Below are positions 16,062 through 24,313 of a DNA stretch of 64,000 nt, piece by piece. A model generated the notes under the pieces. It ran no database searches. It was not told where the DNA came from and worked only from the letters and a program-made list of their open reading frames with translations. Position 1 is the first letter of the stretch; each line of letters starts with the position of its first letter. Source of the stretch: Acidimicrobiia bacterium (GTDB lineage: Bacteria; Actinomycetota; Acidimicrobiia; Spongiisociales; ZC4RG35); assembly GCA_017577575.1 (NCBI GenBank), contig PKRG01000010.1, positions 1-64,000 of the forward strand. Reading direction: 5' to 3'. Both the position numbers and the translations under genes were made by a program.

Positions 16062-17090
16062 ATGACGGACCGCCACGTCCACCTGGTGGGCACCGTGCCC
16101 GCCGACGACGCCAAGGCCGCGTTCGAGTTGTTCGCCACCGAGCTCGGCGACCGGCTCCCGCCCTGGGTTCCCGACGGCGAGACCGGCGACCGGCTGAACT
16201 GGATCCAGCGCATCATCGAGAGCCTGCGCAGCCACCCCGACCTGCGCCTCGCCCGGGACGGCGACTGGAGCGACTACGGGAAGACCCCCTGCTTCGAGGT
16301 GGCACCGAACCGTTCTTTCACGACCCTGGACCTCGACTACTACGAGTACTTCCAGGAGTCGTGGCCGGCGTTCCAGGAGTTCCGGGACTCGCTCGACCGC
16401 CCGGTCAGCCTCCAGGTCGGCATCCCCGGCCACCTGGACCTGGCGCTGTGCGCGTTCGGCTTCAAACCCGGCGCCGCCTTCCGCAACGTCGCCCCGTTCC
16501 GGGATGCCACGGTCCGCGAGATCACGCTGATCCAGGCGGCCGGAGGTGACGACGTCGTCTTCCAGCTGGAGGTCCCGATCCCGCTGATCTTGCTCACGCG
16601 GGTGCCGTCACGGGGACAGGCCCTCGCCGCCGCCCGCCTGGCCGCCGAGATCCTGAAGGTGGTGCGGCGCACCCGCCGGGGGACCCGGTTCGGCATCCAC
16701 CTCTGCTACGGCGACATGAACCACCGGTCGATGGCCGAGCCCGAGGACACTCGCCCGGCCGTGCTGTTGGCCAACGCCCTGGTCAAGCAGTGGCCGCAGG
16801 CACAGGAGCTCGAGTTCATCCACATGCCGTTCGGGCGCGGGATCGAACCGCCGCCTCTCGACGGCAGCTTCTATGCCGCGCTCGCCGAGCTACGCCTCCC
16901 GCCGGAAGTGCGGTTCGCCGCCGGGATCGTCCACGAGGGCCGGGAGCTCGACGAGCTCAGGCGCCTGCGGAACCGAATCGAGACCCTGGTGGGCAGGCCC
17001 GTGGACGTCGCCGCCGCCTGCGGCCTCGGCCGCCGCGATCGCGAGCGGGCGGTGCGGAACCTGGCGTTGAGCCAGGCCCTCGCCGAGTGA
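16062..17090 (+). CDS. stand-alone MetE C-terminal-like (methionine synthase II family) protein
   Basis: A 342-residue TIM-barrel-like protein, far shorter than full MetE (about 750) and similar in size to its C-terminal catalytic domain. The likely zinc ligands are preserved: His213 and Cys215 in IHLCYGD (compare HMCYS of MetE) and Cys320 in AACGLGRRD (compare PDCGLKTR). It may make methionine from homocysteine with a methyl donor other than polyglutamyl-folate, as in the short core MetE enzymes, or act on another thiol. The ATG follows AAAGGAG. A SAM-I riboswitch upstream ties it to methionine metabolism. It could also be a uroporphyrinogen-decarboxylase-like methyltransferase. Confidence 0.72.
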   Translation: MTDRHVHLVGTVPADDAKAAFELFATELGDRLPPWVPDGETGDRLNWIQRIIESLRSHPDLRLARDGDWSDYGKTPCFEVAPNRSFTTLDLDYYEYFQESWPAFQEFRDSLDRPVSLQVGIPGHLDLALCAFGFKPGAAFRNVAPFRDATVREITLIQAAGGDDVVFQLEVPIPLILLTRVPSRGQALAAARLAAEILKVVRRTRRGTRFGIHLCYGDMNHRSMAEPEDTRPAVLLANALVKQWPQAQELEFIHMPFGRGIEPPPLDGSFYAALAELRLPPEVRFAAGIVHEGRELDELRRLRNRIETLVGRPVDVAAACGLGRRDRERAVRNLALSQALAE

Positions 17091-17204
17091 CCTGTGATCG
17101 ATCAGGAATCGAGAAGCGCCGGCTCTGTGCCATCGCGTAGCTTCACGATCGCCTCTGTGGGTAGCACCGCAGGGCGACCGAAGACGAGACGAAAGGAGCG
17201 AGCG

Positions 17205-17642
17205 ATGAGCGCCACGAACAAGACCGGCGGGTTCTCGGAGGCCGAGAAGCAGGCGATGCGGGAACGGGCCGCCGAGCTCAAGGCCGAGAAGGGCGGCAAG
17301 AAGAAGGCGGAGATGGAAAAGGCCGCCCTGGACGCGATCGCCGCCATGCCCGACGAGGACCGGCTGATCGCCGAGCGGATCCACGCCCTCGTCCTCGAGC
17401 GGGCGCCCGATCTGACGGCCCGCACCTGGTACGGGATGCCGGCCTACGCCAACGGTGACGGAAAGGTGGTGTGCTTCTTCCAGGCGAAGTCGAAGTTCGA
17501 CTCCCGCTACGCCACCTTCGGGTTCAACGACGTCGCCAACCTCGACGATGGGCCGATGTGGCCGGTCACCTACGCCATCACCGAGTGGACTCCCGAGGTG
17601 GAAAAGCAGGTGGCGAGCCTGATCGAACAGGCCGTCAGCTGA
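17205..17642 (+). CDS. DUF1801 (YdhG-like) protein
   Basis: A 145-residue protein. The N-terminal third is a charged, Lys/Glu/Ala-rich helix (about 8-50, with EKGGKKKAEMEKAA). The rest is a DUF1801/YdhG-like domain, with the conserved segment ARTWYGMPAYANGDGKVVCFF and a C-terminal ITEWTPEVEKQVASLIEQA helix. The family is often called iron-chaperone-like by structural similarity, without firm function. The ATG follows GAAAGGAG. It stands alone between the MetE-like gene and the cimA leader. Confidence 0.75.
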   Translation: MSATNKTGGFSEAEKQAMRERAAELKAEKGGKKKAEMEKAALDAIAAMPDEDRLIAERIHALVLERAPDLTARTWYGMPAYANGDGKVVCFFQAKSKFDSRYATFGFNDVANLDDGPMWPVTYAITEWTPEVEKQVASLIEQAVS

Positions 17643-17667
17643 GGGGACGCCGCCGGCGTCCGTCGGG

Positions 17668-17696
17668 TTGACCCCGGCGGAGGCCGGCGGCATACT
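17668..17696 (+). promoter_or_regulatory. promoter of the cimA leader transcript
   Basis: TTGACC (17668-17673), a 17-nt spacer and CATACT (17691-17696) form the best sigma70-type promoter seen in the window. The predicted start is a few bases before the leader-peptide ATG at 17708, giving a nearly leaderless leader peptide. Confidence 0.6.
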
Positions 17697-17707
17697 GTCT
17701 GGCTCAG

Positions 17708-17746
17708 ATGCACCACTTTTTCGACGGCATCATCATTATCGACTGA
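17708..17746 (+). CDS. cimA leader peptide (MHHFFDGIIIID)
   Basis: A 12-residue reading frame with four consecutive Ile codons (ATC ATC ATT ATC, 17729-17740), followed by a hairpin, an intrinsic terminator and citramalate synthase. The Ile run is what an attenuator for an isoleucine-pathway gene requires: stalling at Ile codons when charged tRNA-Ile is low would favour read-through into cimA. It has no Shine-Dalgarno; the promoter places the 5' end just before the ATG. Confidence 0.9.
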   Translation: MHHFFDGIIIID

Positions 17747-17773
17747 GGCGCAGGCCACAGCCCGGCCCGCGCC
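17747..17773 (+). promoter_or_regulatory. pre-terminator hairpin in the cimA leader
   Basis: GGCGC-A-GGCC and GGCC-C-GCGCC can pair (17747-17773) immediately after the leader stop codon. This would be the RNA element a ribosome at the stop or at the Ile codons could influence. The antiterminator pairing is not obvious by eye. Confidence 0.5.
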
Positions 17774-17778
17774 TTTCG

Positions 17779-17804
17779 CCCTCTGCGATCGCAGGGGGTT
17801 TTTT
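17779..17804 (+). terminator. attenuator terminator in the cimA leader
   Basis: CCCTCTGC (17779-17786) pairs with GCAGGGGG (17791-17798) around a GATC loop, and TTTTTT follows (17799-17804). This intrinsic terminator lies between the Ile-rich leader peptide and cimA. Confidence 0.9.
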
Positions 17805-17830
17805 CATACCTGGACGGCACGGAGACCCCC

Positions 17831-19417
17831 ATGGAGACGACGCTCGAGATCTACGACACGACGCTGAGAGACGGAAGCCAGCAGGAAGGCATCTCGCTCA
17901 CCGTGAGCGACAAGCTGCGCATCGCCCAGCTGCTCGACGACCTCGGCGTCGCCTACATCGAGGGGGGATGGCCCGGCGCCCTGCCCAAAGACGACGAGTT
18001 CTTCCGCCTGGCACAGAGCCGCCTGAACCTGCGAAACGCCGAGCTGGTGGCTTTCGGGTCGACCCGCCGTCCGGGCACGACCGCCGACAAGGACCCCCAG
18101 CTCCGCGCCCTCCTCGAGTCGGGGACCGAGACGATCTGCATCGTCGGCAAGTCGTGGGACTACCACGTCCGGGAAGCCCTCCGCACGGATCTCGACGAGG
18201 GCCTGGCCATGATCGGCGAGTCGATCGAGTTCCTCCGCTCCCACGGTCGACGGGTGTTCTTCGACGCCGAGCACTTCTTCGACGGGTTCCGCAGCACCCC
18301 CGAGTTCGCCCTGGCGGCCGCCCGCACCGCCGCCGAAGCCGGCGCCGAGAGGATCGTCCTCTGCGACACGAACGGCGGCACACTCCCCCACCAGATCGTC
18401 GAGGTGCTGGGCAAGGTCGAAGCCGAGATCGACGTGCCCCTCGGCGTCCACTTCCACAACGACGCCGGCTGTGCGGTGGCGTCCTCGCTGGCGGCGGTGG
18501 AAGCGGGGGCGGTGCAGATCCAGGGATGCATCAACGGCTACGGCGAGCGCACCGGCAACGCCGACCTGTGCAGCATCATCCCCGACCTGGTGCTGAAGAT
18601 GGGCCAGCCCGTGGTGACCCAAGAGCAGCTGCGGATGCTGGCACCGATCAGCCACCACATCGCCGAGCTCGTGAACATCAGCCTCGACCCCCATCGCCCC
18701 TACGTCGGCACCTCGGCGTTCACCCACAAGGCGGGCCTCCACACTTCCGCCCTGGCGCGCCGCCCCGACGCCTACGAGCACATCGACCCCGAGAAGGTCG
18801 GCAACCGCACCCGGATGGTGGTGTCGGAGCAGGCGGGCAGGGCCTCCATCCTCAACAAGGCCAAGGAGCTCGGATTCGAGATCGACGACGCCGCCGCCCG
18901 CAAGGTGCTGGAGGAGGTGAAAGAGCTCGAGCACCGCGGCTACCACTTCGAGGCGGCCGACGGGTCCTTCGAGCTGTTGATCCGGAAGGCCCTGGGCTGG
19001 AAGCAGGACCTGTTCCACGTCGAGTCCTACCGGGTCAACATCGAACGCCGCGCCGGTGAGGAGGTGTCCGCCGAGGCGACCGTGAAGGTGGTGGTGGGCG
19101 GAGAGCGCCGCATCACGACCGGGGAGGGCGACGGCCCGGTCAACGCCTTGGACACCGCCTTGCGCCAGGCCCTCCGGCCCGTCTTCCCCCAGGTGGCCGA
19201 CCTCCGGCTCACCGACTATCGGGTGCGGGTGCTGGACGCCGCCGACGGCACCGGAGCCACCGTCCGGGTGCTGCTCGAGACCTCCAACCACACCGACTCG
19301 TGGGGCACTATCGGCGTCCACCAGAACATCATCGACGCCTCTTGGGAGGCCCTCTCGGACGGGATCGTCGTGGGCTTGCTGCGCAGCGCCGCCACCGAAG
19401 ACCCCCTGGCGCGATAG
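17831..19417 (+). CDS. cimA: citramalate synthase
   Basis: A 528-residue enzyme of the isopropylmalate/citramalate synthase family, the length of CimA. It condenses pyruvate and acetyl-CoA to (R)-citramalate, the entry to the threonine-independent isoleucine route. The HMGL-like barrel has Arg13-Asp14 in TTLRDGSQ, the metal ligands His207 and His209 with Asn210 (HFHND), and the family segment GCINGYGERTGNADL. The C-terminal LeuA-type regulatory dimer domain spans about 400-520, the site of feedback inhibition. CimA is chosen over LeuA on overall similarity to the TIGR00977-type group and on the Ile leader peptide upstream. Confidence 0.95.
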   Translation: METTLEIYDTTLRDGSQQEGISLTVSDKLRIAQLLDDLGVAYIEGGWPGALPKDDEFFRLAQSRLNLRNAELVAFGSTRRPGTTADKDPQLRALLESGTETICIVGKSWDYHVREALRTDLDEGLAMIGESIEFLRSHGRRVFFDAEHFFDGFRSTPEFALAAARTAAEAGAERIVLCDTNGGTLPHQIVEVLGKVEAEIDVPLGVHFHNDAGCAVASSLAAVEAGAVQIQGCINGYGERTGNADLCSIIPDLVLKMGQPVVTQEQLRMLAPISHHIAELVNISLDPHRPYVGTSAFTHKAGLHTSALARRPDAYEHIDPEKVGNRTRMVVSEQAGRASILNKAKELGFEIDDAAARKVLEEVKELEHRGYHFEAADGSFELLIRKALGWKQDLFHVESYRVNIERRAGEEVSAEATVKVVVGGERRITTGEGDGPVNALDTALRQALRPVFPQVADLRLTDYRVRVLDAADGTGATVRVLLETSNHTDSWGTIGVHQNIIDASWEALSDGIVVGLLRSAATEDPLAR

Positions 19418-19444
19418 TCGGTGGGCGGGCCCGCCCGCGGTCGG

Positions 19445-19450
19445 TAGATT
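19445..19450 (+). promoter_or_regulatory. probable -10 element of the molybdoenzyme gene
   Basis: TAGATT ends 7 nt before the GTG start at 19458, with no Shine-Dalgarno. This is a leaderless arrangement. Confidence 0.4.
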
Positions 19451-19457
19451 CTCCGAC

Positions 19458-21743
19458 GTGGCGCGCACACTGACCCTCACCCACTGGGGCGCCTACGAGC
19501 TGGAGACCGACGGCCGACGCATCGTCGCCGTCCACCCGTTCGGCGAAGACCCGGACCCGTCGCCGATCGGCCAGTCGCTGCGGGACCACGACCACCCGCT
19601 GCGGGTCCGCCGGCCGTCTGTTCGCAAGTCGTGGCTGGAGCACGGACCGGGCGCCGACCCCCACCTGCGGGGGGTGGACCCGTTCGTCGAAGTCGACTGG
19701 GACACCGCCCTGGACCTGGCCGCGGCCGAGATCGACCGCGTGCGGCGGACCTACGGCAACCAGGCGATCTACGCCGGTTCCTACGGATGGGCGTCGGCGG
19801 GGCGGTTCCACCACGCCCAGAGCCACGTCCGCCGCTTCTTCGGTCTCATCGGGGGCGCCACGGTCAAGCGCGACACCTATAGCCACGCCGCCGCCGAGGT
19901 GATCATCCCTCACGTCCTCGGCCACTCCTACGAGTGGGTGCAGGACAACCACACGTCGTGGCCGGTCATCGTCCGCCACACCGAGCTCTTCGTCTCCTTC
20001 GGCGGCGTCCCCCGCAAGAACAGCCAGGTGCAGGCCGGCGGCCAGGGCCGTCATCTCCTCTCCACCTACCTGGAGCAGTGCGTCGAGGCGGGGGTGCGGT
20101 TCGTCAACGTGAGCCCGGTGCGCGACGACCTCCCGGAGGCGGAGTGGGTGCCGATCCGTCCCAACACCGACACTGCGCTCATCCTCGCCCTGATCCACGA
20201 GTCGATCCGCCAGGACCTGGTGGACGAGGAGTTCCTCGCCCGCTACACGGTCGGCTGGGACCGGCTCGCCGCCTACGTCCTCGGCGAAGCCGACGGCACG
20301 CCCAAGGACCCGGAATGGGCCGGCGCGATCTGTGGCGTCGAGCCGGACGTGGTCTCTTCGCTGGCCGCCGACATGGCGAGCCACCGGACCATGGTCAACG
20401 GCTCGTGGTCGCTGCAGCGCTCCGACCACGGGGAGCAGCCGTTCTGGGCGATCGTCGCTCTCGGCTGTGCCCTCGGCCAGGTCGGCCTTCCGGGGGGAGG
20501 TTTCGGCCTCGGCTACGGCACGGTCGGCTCCGTGGGCAACGGCGTCACCCGCATCCCGCTGCCGTCGGTCCCGCGTCGGCCGAACCCGGTGTCCGAGTCC
20601 ATCCCCGTCGCCCGGGTCGCCGACATGCTCCTCGACCCCGGCGGCAAGTACACCTACGACGGCGAAGAGCGTGTCTACCCCGAGATCCACCTCGTCTACT
20701 GGGCGGGGGGCAACCCCTTCCACCACCACCAGGACCTCGGGAGGCTGGTGGAGGCGTGGCGCCGACCCGACACGATCATCGTCCACGAGCCGTGGTGGAC
20801 CGCCACCGCCCGAAGGGCGGACATCGTGTTCCCGGTGACGCTGCCGCTGGAACGCGACGACATCGGTGGTGCCCCACCCGACGACTACCTGATCGCCATG
20901 CGCCAGGTCGTCCCGCCCTACGGCGAGGCCCGCTCCGACTACGAGATCTTCTCCGGGCTGGCCCAGCGCCTCGGCGTCCACGAGGAGTACACGGAGGGCC
21001 GCAGCGCCGACGAGTGGATCCGCTGGCTCTACGAGCGGGTCCGCCAGCGCGACCCGGCCGCTCCCCCGTTCGAGGTGTTCTGGGAGAGGGGCGTGCACCG
21101 CCAGCCCCCCAGCCCGGAGGCGGAGAAAGTCCTGTTCGCCGACTTCCGGGCCGACCCGGTGGCGAACCCGCTGCCCACGCCGTCGGGGCGGATCGAGCTG
21201 TGGTCGCAGTACATCGCCGACGCCGAGCCGGAAGGGTGCCCGCCGCACCCCGCCTGGCTCGAGCCAGCCGAGTGGCTGGGCAACGCCGAGCCCGACCAGC
21301 TCCACCTGATCTCCAACCAGCCCCGCACCAGGCTGCACTCCCAGTTCGACCACGGCCGTGCCAGCGCCGAGCACAAGATCGCCGGCCGGGAGGTCATGCG
21401 CATCCACCCCGACGACGCCGCCGCCCGCGGGCTGGCCGACGGCGACATCGTCCGGGTGTGGAACGACCGGGGCGCCACTCTGGCGGGGGTGCGGGTCGAC
21501 GACGGGGTGATGCCCGGCGTGGTGGAGTTGCCCACCGGCGCCTGGTACGACCCGGTCGACCCGGCGGACCCCCGCTCCTTGGACGTCGCCGGCAACCCGA
21601 ACGTGCTCACCTACGACCGCGGCACGTCGGGGCTGGCGCAGGGCCCGTCGGCGATGACCTGCCTGGTGCGGGTCGAGAAGTGGGTGGGCCCGCTGCCGGA
21701 GCGGAGGACGATCCACCCGCCCGAGATCATCGCCCGCACCTAG
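19458..21743 (+). CDS. molybdopterin oxidoreductase, biotin/TMAO/DMSO (S-oxide) reductase-like
   Basis: A 761-residue cytosolic bis-MGD molybdoenzyme of the DMSO-reductase family. It has no N-terminal 4Fe-4S cysteines and no Tat signal, like BisC (biotin sulfoxide reductase) and unlike TorA or DmsA. The Mo ligand is probably Ser113 in YGWASAGRFHH, matching the YGWxSxGR of S-/N-oxide reductases. The C-terminal MopB domain includes LISNQPRTRLHSQFDHG and HPDDAAARGLADGDIVRVWNDRG-type segments. It probably repairs or reduces biotin or methionine sulfoxides or an N-oxide. No dedicated electron-transfer subunit or Moco gene is adjacent. The start is GTG, leaderless. Confidence 0.9.
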   Translation: MARTLTLTHWGAYELETDGRRIVAVHPFGEDPDPSPIGQSLRDHDHPLRVRRPSVRKSWLEHGPGADPHLRGVDPFVEVDWDTALDLAAAEIDRVRRTYGNQAIYAGSYGWASAGRFHHAQSHVRRFFGLIGGATVKRDTYSHAAAEVIIPHVLGHSYEWVQDNHTSWPVIVRHTELFVSFGGVPRKNSQVQAGGQGRHLLSTYLEQCVEAGVRFVNVSPVRDDLPEAEWVPIRPNTDTALILALIHESIRQDLVDEEFLARYTVGWDRLAAYVLGEADGTPKDPEWAGAICGVEPDVVSSLAADMASHRTMVNGSWSLQRSDHGEQPFWAIVALGCALGQVGLPGGGFGLGYGTVGSVGNGVTRIPLPSVPRRPNPVSESIPVARVADMLLDPGGKYTYDGEERVYPEIHLVYWAGGNPFHHHQDLGRLVEAWRRPDTIIVHEPWWTATARRADIVFPVTLPLERDDIGGAPPDDYLIAMRQVVPPYGEARSDYEIFSGLAQRLGVHEEYTEGRSADEWIRWLYERVRQRDPAAPPFEVFWERGVHRQPPSPEAEKVLFADFRADPVANPLPTPSGRIELWSQYIADAEPEGCPPHPAWLEPAEWLGNAEPDQLHLISNQPRTRLHSQFDHGRASAEHKIAGREVMRIHPDDAAARGLADGDIVRVWNDRGATLAGVRVDDGVMPGVVELPTGAWYDPVDPADPRSLDVAGNPNVLTYDRGTSGLAQGPSAMTCLVRVEKWVGPLPERRTIHPPEIIART

Positions 21744-21827
21744 CATCGGTGTGTCTCGCGGGGACGGCGCCGAGTGCGCCGGTGAGACGAGGGGCGGCAA
21801 ACCAGGCTCTCGACCCCCGAGGTAGCC

Positions 21828-22685
21828 ATGACCACCGGATCCCAGACCGCCGGGTGGCGGGTCGTCACCCCGGCGATGCGCCGGCTGCTGATCTTGGCGG
21901 GGGTGCTGGTGGCACTGGCCGGGATCCAGCTGTTCGTCTTCTCGGAGCGGACGGAACGATTCTTCGCCTGGACCATCGACCCGCCGCTCACCGCCGCCTT
22001 CCTGGGGGCCTCCTACTGGTCGAGCGCCGTGTTCGAGTTCTCCGCCGCCCGCCAGCGGCTCTGGGCGAACGCCCGGGTGGCGGTGCCCACGGTGTTCCTG
22101 TTCACGGTCCTGACGTTCGGGGTGACCGTGCTCCACATGGACCGTTTCCACCTGGGCCCGGACTTCGAGGCGGGCACCCGGGCAGTGACCTACGCGTGGA
22201 TCGTGATCTACGCCGCCGTGCCGGTGGCGATGGCGCTGCTGTGGTGGCTGCAGTCCCGCCAGCCCGGCGGCGACCCGCCCCGCCGGGCGCCCCTTCCGGG
22301 GCCGCTGCGACTCGTGGTGGCAGCGCAGGGGATGGTGTTCGCCGTGGCGGGCACCGCCTTGCTGGCCGCGCCGGAGGCCGCTTCCTGGTGGCCCTGGGAC
22401 CTGACCGCCCTGACGGGCCGGGCCATCGGCGCCTGGCTGGTGAGCTTCGGCCTCGCCGCCTTCCACTCGCTGGCCGAGAACTGCCTCATGCGCCTCCGCC
22501 CGGCGGTCTGGGCCTACGTCGCGCTGGGGTCGCTGCAGGCGTGGGCCCTCGCCCGGTTCCCGGCGGACTTCGCCTGGGGATCGGTGGGCGGGATCGCCTA
22601 CCTGGTGATGCTGGGGAGCGTGCTCGTGGCCGGCGTCGGCGGTGTGGTGGCGATCCGTCGGGTCAGTCGGACGAGTTCGCCTTGA
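21828..22685 (+). CDS. multi-pass membrane protein of unknown function
   Basis: A 285-residue protein with about seven hydrophobic segments (approximately 18-38, 50-66, 84-105, 125-145, 163-185, 200-221, 228-245 and 250-275). I do not recognise a family. WxxxDLTALTGRAIGAWL in the second half resembles poorly characterised actinobacterial membrane proteins. The ATG follows a weak GAGGT. The last 23 bp overlap the convergent UspA gene. It may be co-transcribed with the molybdoenzyme (84-bp gap), but nothing in the sequence shows a functional link. Confidence 0.7.
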   Translation: MTTGSQTAGWRVVTPAMRRLLILAGVLVALAGIQLFVFSERTERFFAWTIDPPLTAAFLGASYWSSAVFEFSAARQRLWANARVAVPTVFLFTVLTFGVTVLHMDRFHLGPDFEAGTRAVTYAWIVIYAAVPVAMALLWWLQSRQPGGDPPRRAPLPGPLRLVVAAQGMVFAVAGTALLAAPEAASWWPWDLTALTGRAIGAWLVSFGLAAFHSLAENCLMRLRPAVWAYVALGSLQAWALARFPADFAWGSVGGIAYLVMLGSVLVAGVGGVVAIRRVSRTSSP

Positions 22686-23070
22686 CGCACAGGACCGGCA
22701 CCTTGGAGTCGTGGAGGATCTCCAGGGCGTTGGAGCCGAGGAGCAGCTTGCCGGTCGTCGAACGGGAGCGGATGCCGATGACGATCATCCCGGCATCGTG
22801 GCTCTTCACCGCTTCCAGCAGGTCGTCGACGGGGCGCTGGCCCCGCACGTACTCGTGGGTGCAGTGGTCGATGTTCTCGTCGTGGAGGCGCTGGCGGATC
22901 CGCTCCATCGCCTCGGCGCTCTCCCGGTACTCCTCGATGTCCTCGTGGTCACCGCCGACCATGGAGTGGACGACCACCAACTTGCCCCCACGCAGTTTCG
23001 CTTCGCGGATCCCCCACTCGACCGCGGCCTCCCCTTCGGGAGTGTTGATGTAGCCGACGACGATGTTCAT
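22663..23070 (-). CDS. universal stress protein (UspA family)
   Basis: A 135-residue single-domain Usp. The ATP-binding signature is complete: GIRSRSTTGKLLLGSNA near residues 103-119, then the strand VPVLCVK. The N-terminal strand MNIVVGYINTPEGEAAVEWG is typical. Usp proteins bind ATP and act in stress or dormancy physiology; the partner is unknown. The start is ATG after GGAGAGAG. It is transcribed away from the LCP gene's end, 57 bp downstream of it on the same strand. Confidence 0.92.
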   Translation of the reverse strand: MNIVVGYINTPEGEAAVEWGIREAKLRGGKLVVVHSMVGGDHEDIEEYRESAEAMERIRQRLHDENIDHCTHEYVRGQRPVDDLLEAVKSHDAGMIVIGIRSRSTTGKLLLGSNALEILHDSKVPVLCVKANSSD

Positions 23071-23127
23071 CTCTCTCCTTGGAGTGCGCCTCGGAACGGA
23101 GGATAACGTTCTACACCCTCGGCTGGT

Positions 23128-24210
23128 TCACCCGGCGGCCTGGCGCTCCGACTGCCCCACGGTCTCCACGGCGATGACGTCGGCGATCACCGACTCGATG
23201 TCCACGGCGGCGATCAGCACCTGCGCCCCCGCCTGCGTGCGGTAGTCCTGGACCGGGATGTCGATCTCGGTGATGTCGTCCTCGAGGCCCCGCATCGACC
23301 ACGCCAGCGACACCGCCTGGGCGATGCCCAGGTCCTGGTCGACGGTGACGAAGGGGGCGATGGCCTGGGCGGTCTCCAGCGCCTCGCTCGGGTCGCGGAA
23401 GTTGCCGAGACGCCCCAGCATGTCGATCAGGAACTTCCGCTGGCGCTCGTTGCGGGTGAGGTCGTTGACGCCGTCCATGCGCACCCAACGCCCGTCTTCC
23501 ATCTGCTCCTGGGTGTTGCGGCTGCGCAGCCAGGCCAGGGTGTCGGCGCCATCGGCGAGGTGGCAGCCGGCGGGCAGGTCGAGCTTCGCCTTCGGGTCGC
23601 GAACCGGGTTCTCGACACAGATCTCGTACCCGCCGAGCCGGTCGACGACCTCCTGGAAACCGGCCATGTCGACGATCGCCACGTGGTCGACGCCGAGCCC
23701 GGTGAGCGACTCGACCGTGGCGAGCAGGGTCGACTCGCCGTTCATGTCCTGACAACCCTGCAGGGTGTCGTTGATCCGCATCTGGCCGCAGGGAGTCGCC
23801 ACCCACAGGTCACGGGGCAGCGAGACGATGGCGGTGTTCTCCTGGTGGTTACGCGGCCGGATGAGGAGGAGGATGACGTCGGCGCGGGCACCCTCGAAGT
23901 GGCCGAACCCTTCGAGGTCGTCGAGGTTGTCCCGCGAGTCGGTTCCCACCATCAGGAACGTGTCGATGCCGTCCTTGGCCGACGGAATCGGGGGCAGCCG
24001 GAACTCGGGAACCGCGGTGTCGTCGGGGCTGGGCTCGTCCTCGGTCTCCTCGGCCACGATGGTCGTCATCCGCTCGATGTCCATCCGTCCGAGCCCGCTC
24101 CAGGCGCGAAAAGCGGAGGCGGCGAACCACCCCAACACCCCGAACAGCCCGATGGCCACCACGAAGAGCACCCACCGCGTTCGGCTATCCGAAAGGGAAA
24201 AGCGACTCAC
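23128..24210 (-). CDS. LytR-CpsA-Psr (LCP) family glycopolymer ligase
   Basis: A 360-residue single-pass membrane protein: a short cytosolic start, a transmembrane helix about 13-33, then the extracytoplasmic LCP domain. LCP enzymes transfer lipid-linked glycopolymers (teichoic acid, arabinogalactan, capsule) to peptidoglycan. Motifs seen: LMVGTDSRD, ADVILLLI, IVSLPRDLWV (catalytic Arg region), RINDTLQ and the later Arg-rich TRNERQRKFLIDML. Between helix and domain is an acidic Pro-rich linker (EETEDEPSPDDTAVPEF). I chose GTG at 24210 with GGAGAGG just upstream; an in-frame ATG at 24315 would add a long basic extension. Confidence 0.9.
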   Translation of the reverse strand: MSRFSLSDSRTRWVLFVVAIGLFGVLGWFAASAFRAWSGLGRMDIERMTTIVAEETEDEPSPDDTAVPEFRLPPIPSAKDGIDTFLMVGTDSRDNLDDLEGFGHFEGARADVILLLIRPRNHQENTAIVSLPRDLWVATPCGQMRINDTLQGCQDMNGESTLLATVESLTGLGVDHVAIVDMAGFQEVVDRLGGYEICVENPVRDPKAKLDLPAGCHLADGADTLAWLRSRNTQEQMEDGRWVRMDGVNDLTRNERQRKFLIDMLGRLGNFRDPSEALETAQAIAPFVTVDQDLGIAQAVSLAWSMRGLEDDITEIDIPVQDYRTQAGAQVLIAAVDIESVIADVIAVETVGQSERQAAG

Positions 24211-24301
24211 CCCTCTCCTTCGCCCGAGTAAGAAACGACAGCCGCTCCAGCGCTCGCGGCCGGACCGAATCCTACCCGATCGGAGGTGCATTCCATCCCA
24301 G

Positions 24302-24307
24302 TAGGCT
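24302..24307 (+). promoter_or_regulatory. probable -10 element of the decarboxylase gene
   Basis: TAGGCT ends 6 nt before the ATG at 24314, consistent with a leaderless transcript. Confidence 0.4.
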
Positions 24308-24313
24308 TCCTCC

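Noticed and set aside
19329..23053. Very long open frames opposite or out of phase with the molybdoenzyme gene (over 1,000 codons).
   Set aside because: They have the Arg/Pro/Gly/His-rich or His/Asp/Val-rich composition of shadow frames in GC-rich DNA and no domain, while the real gene matches a known family throughout.
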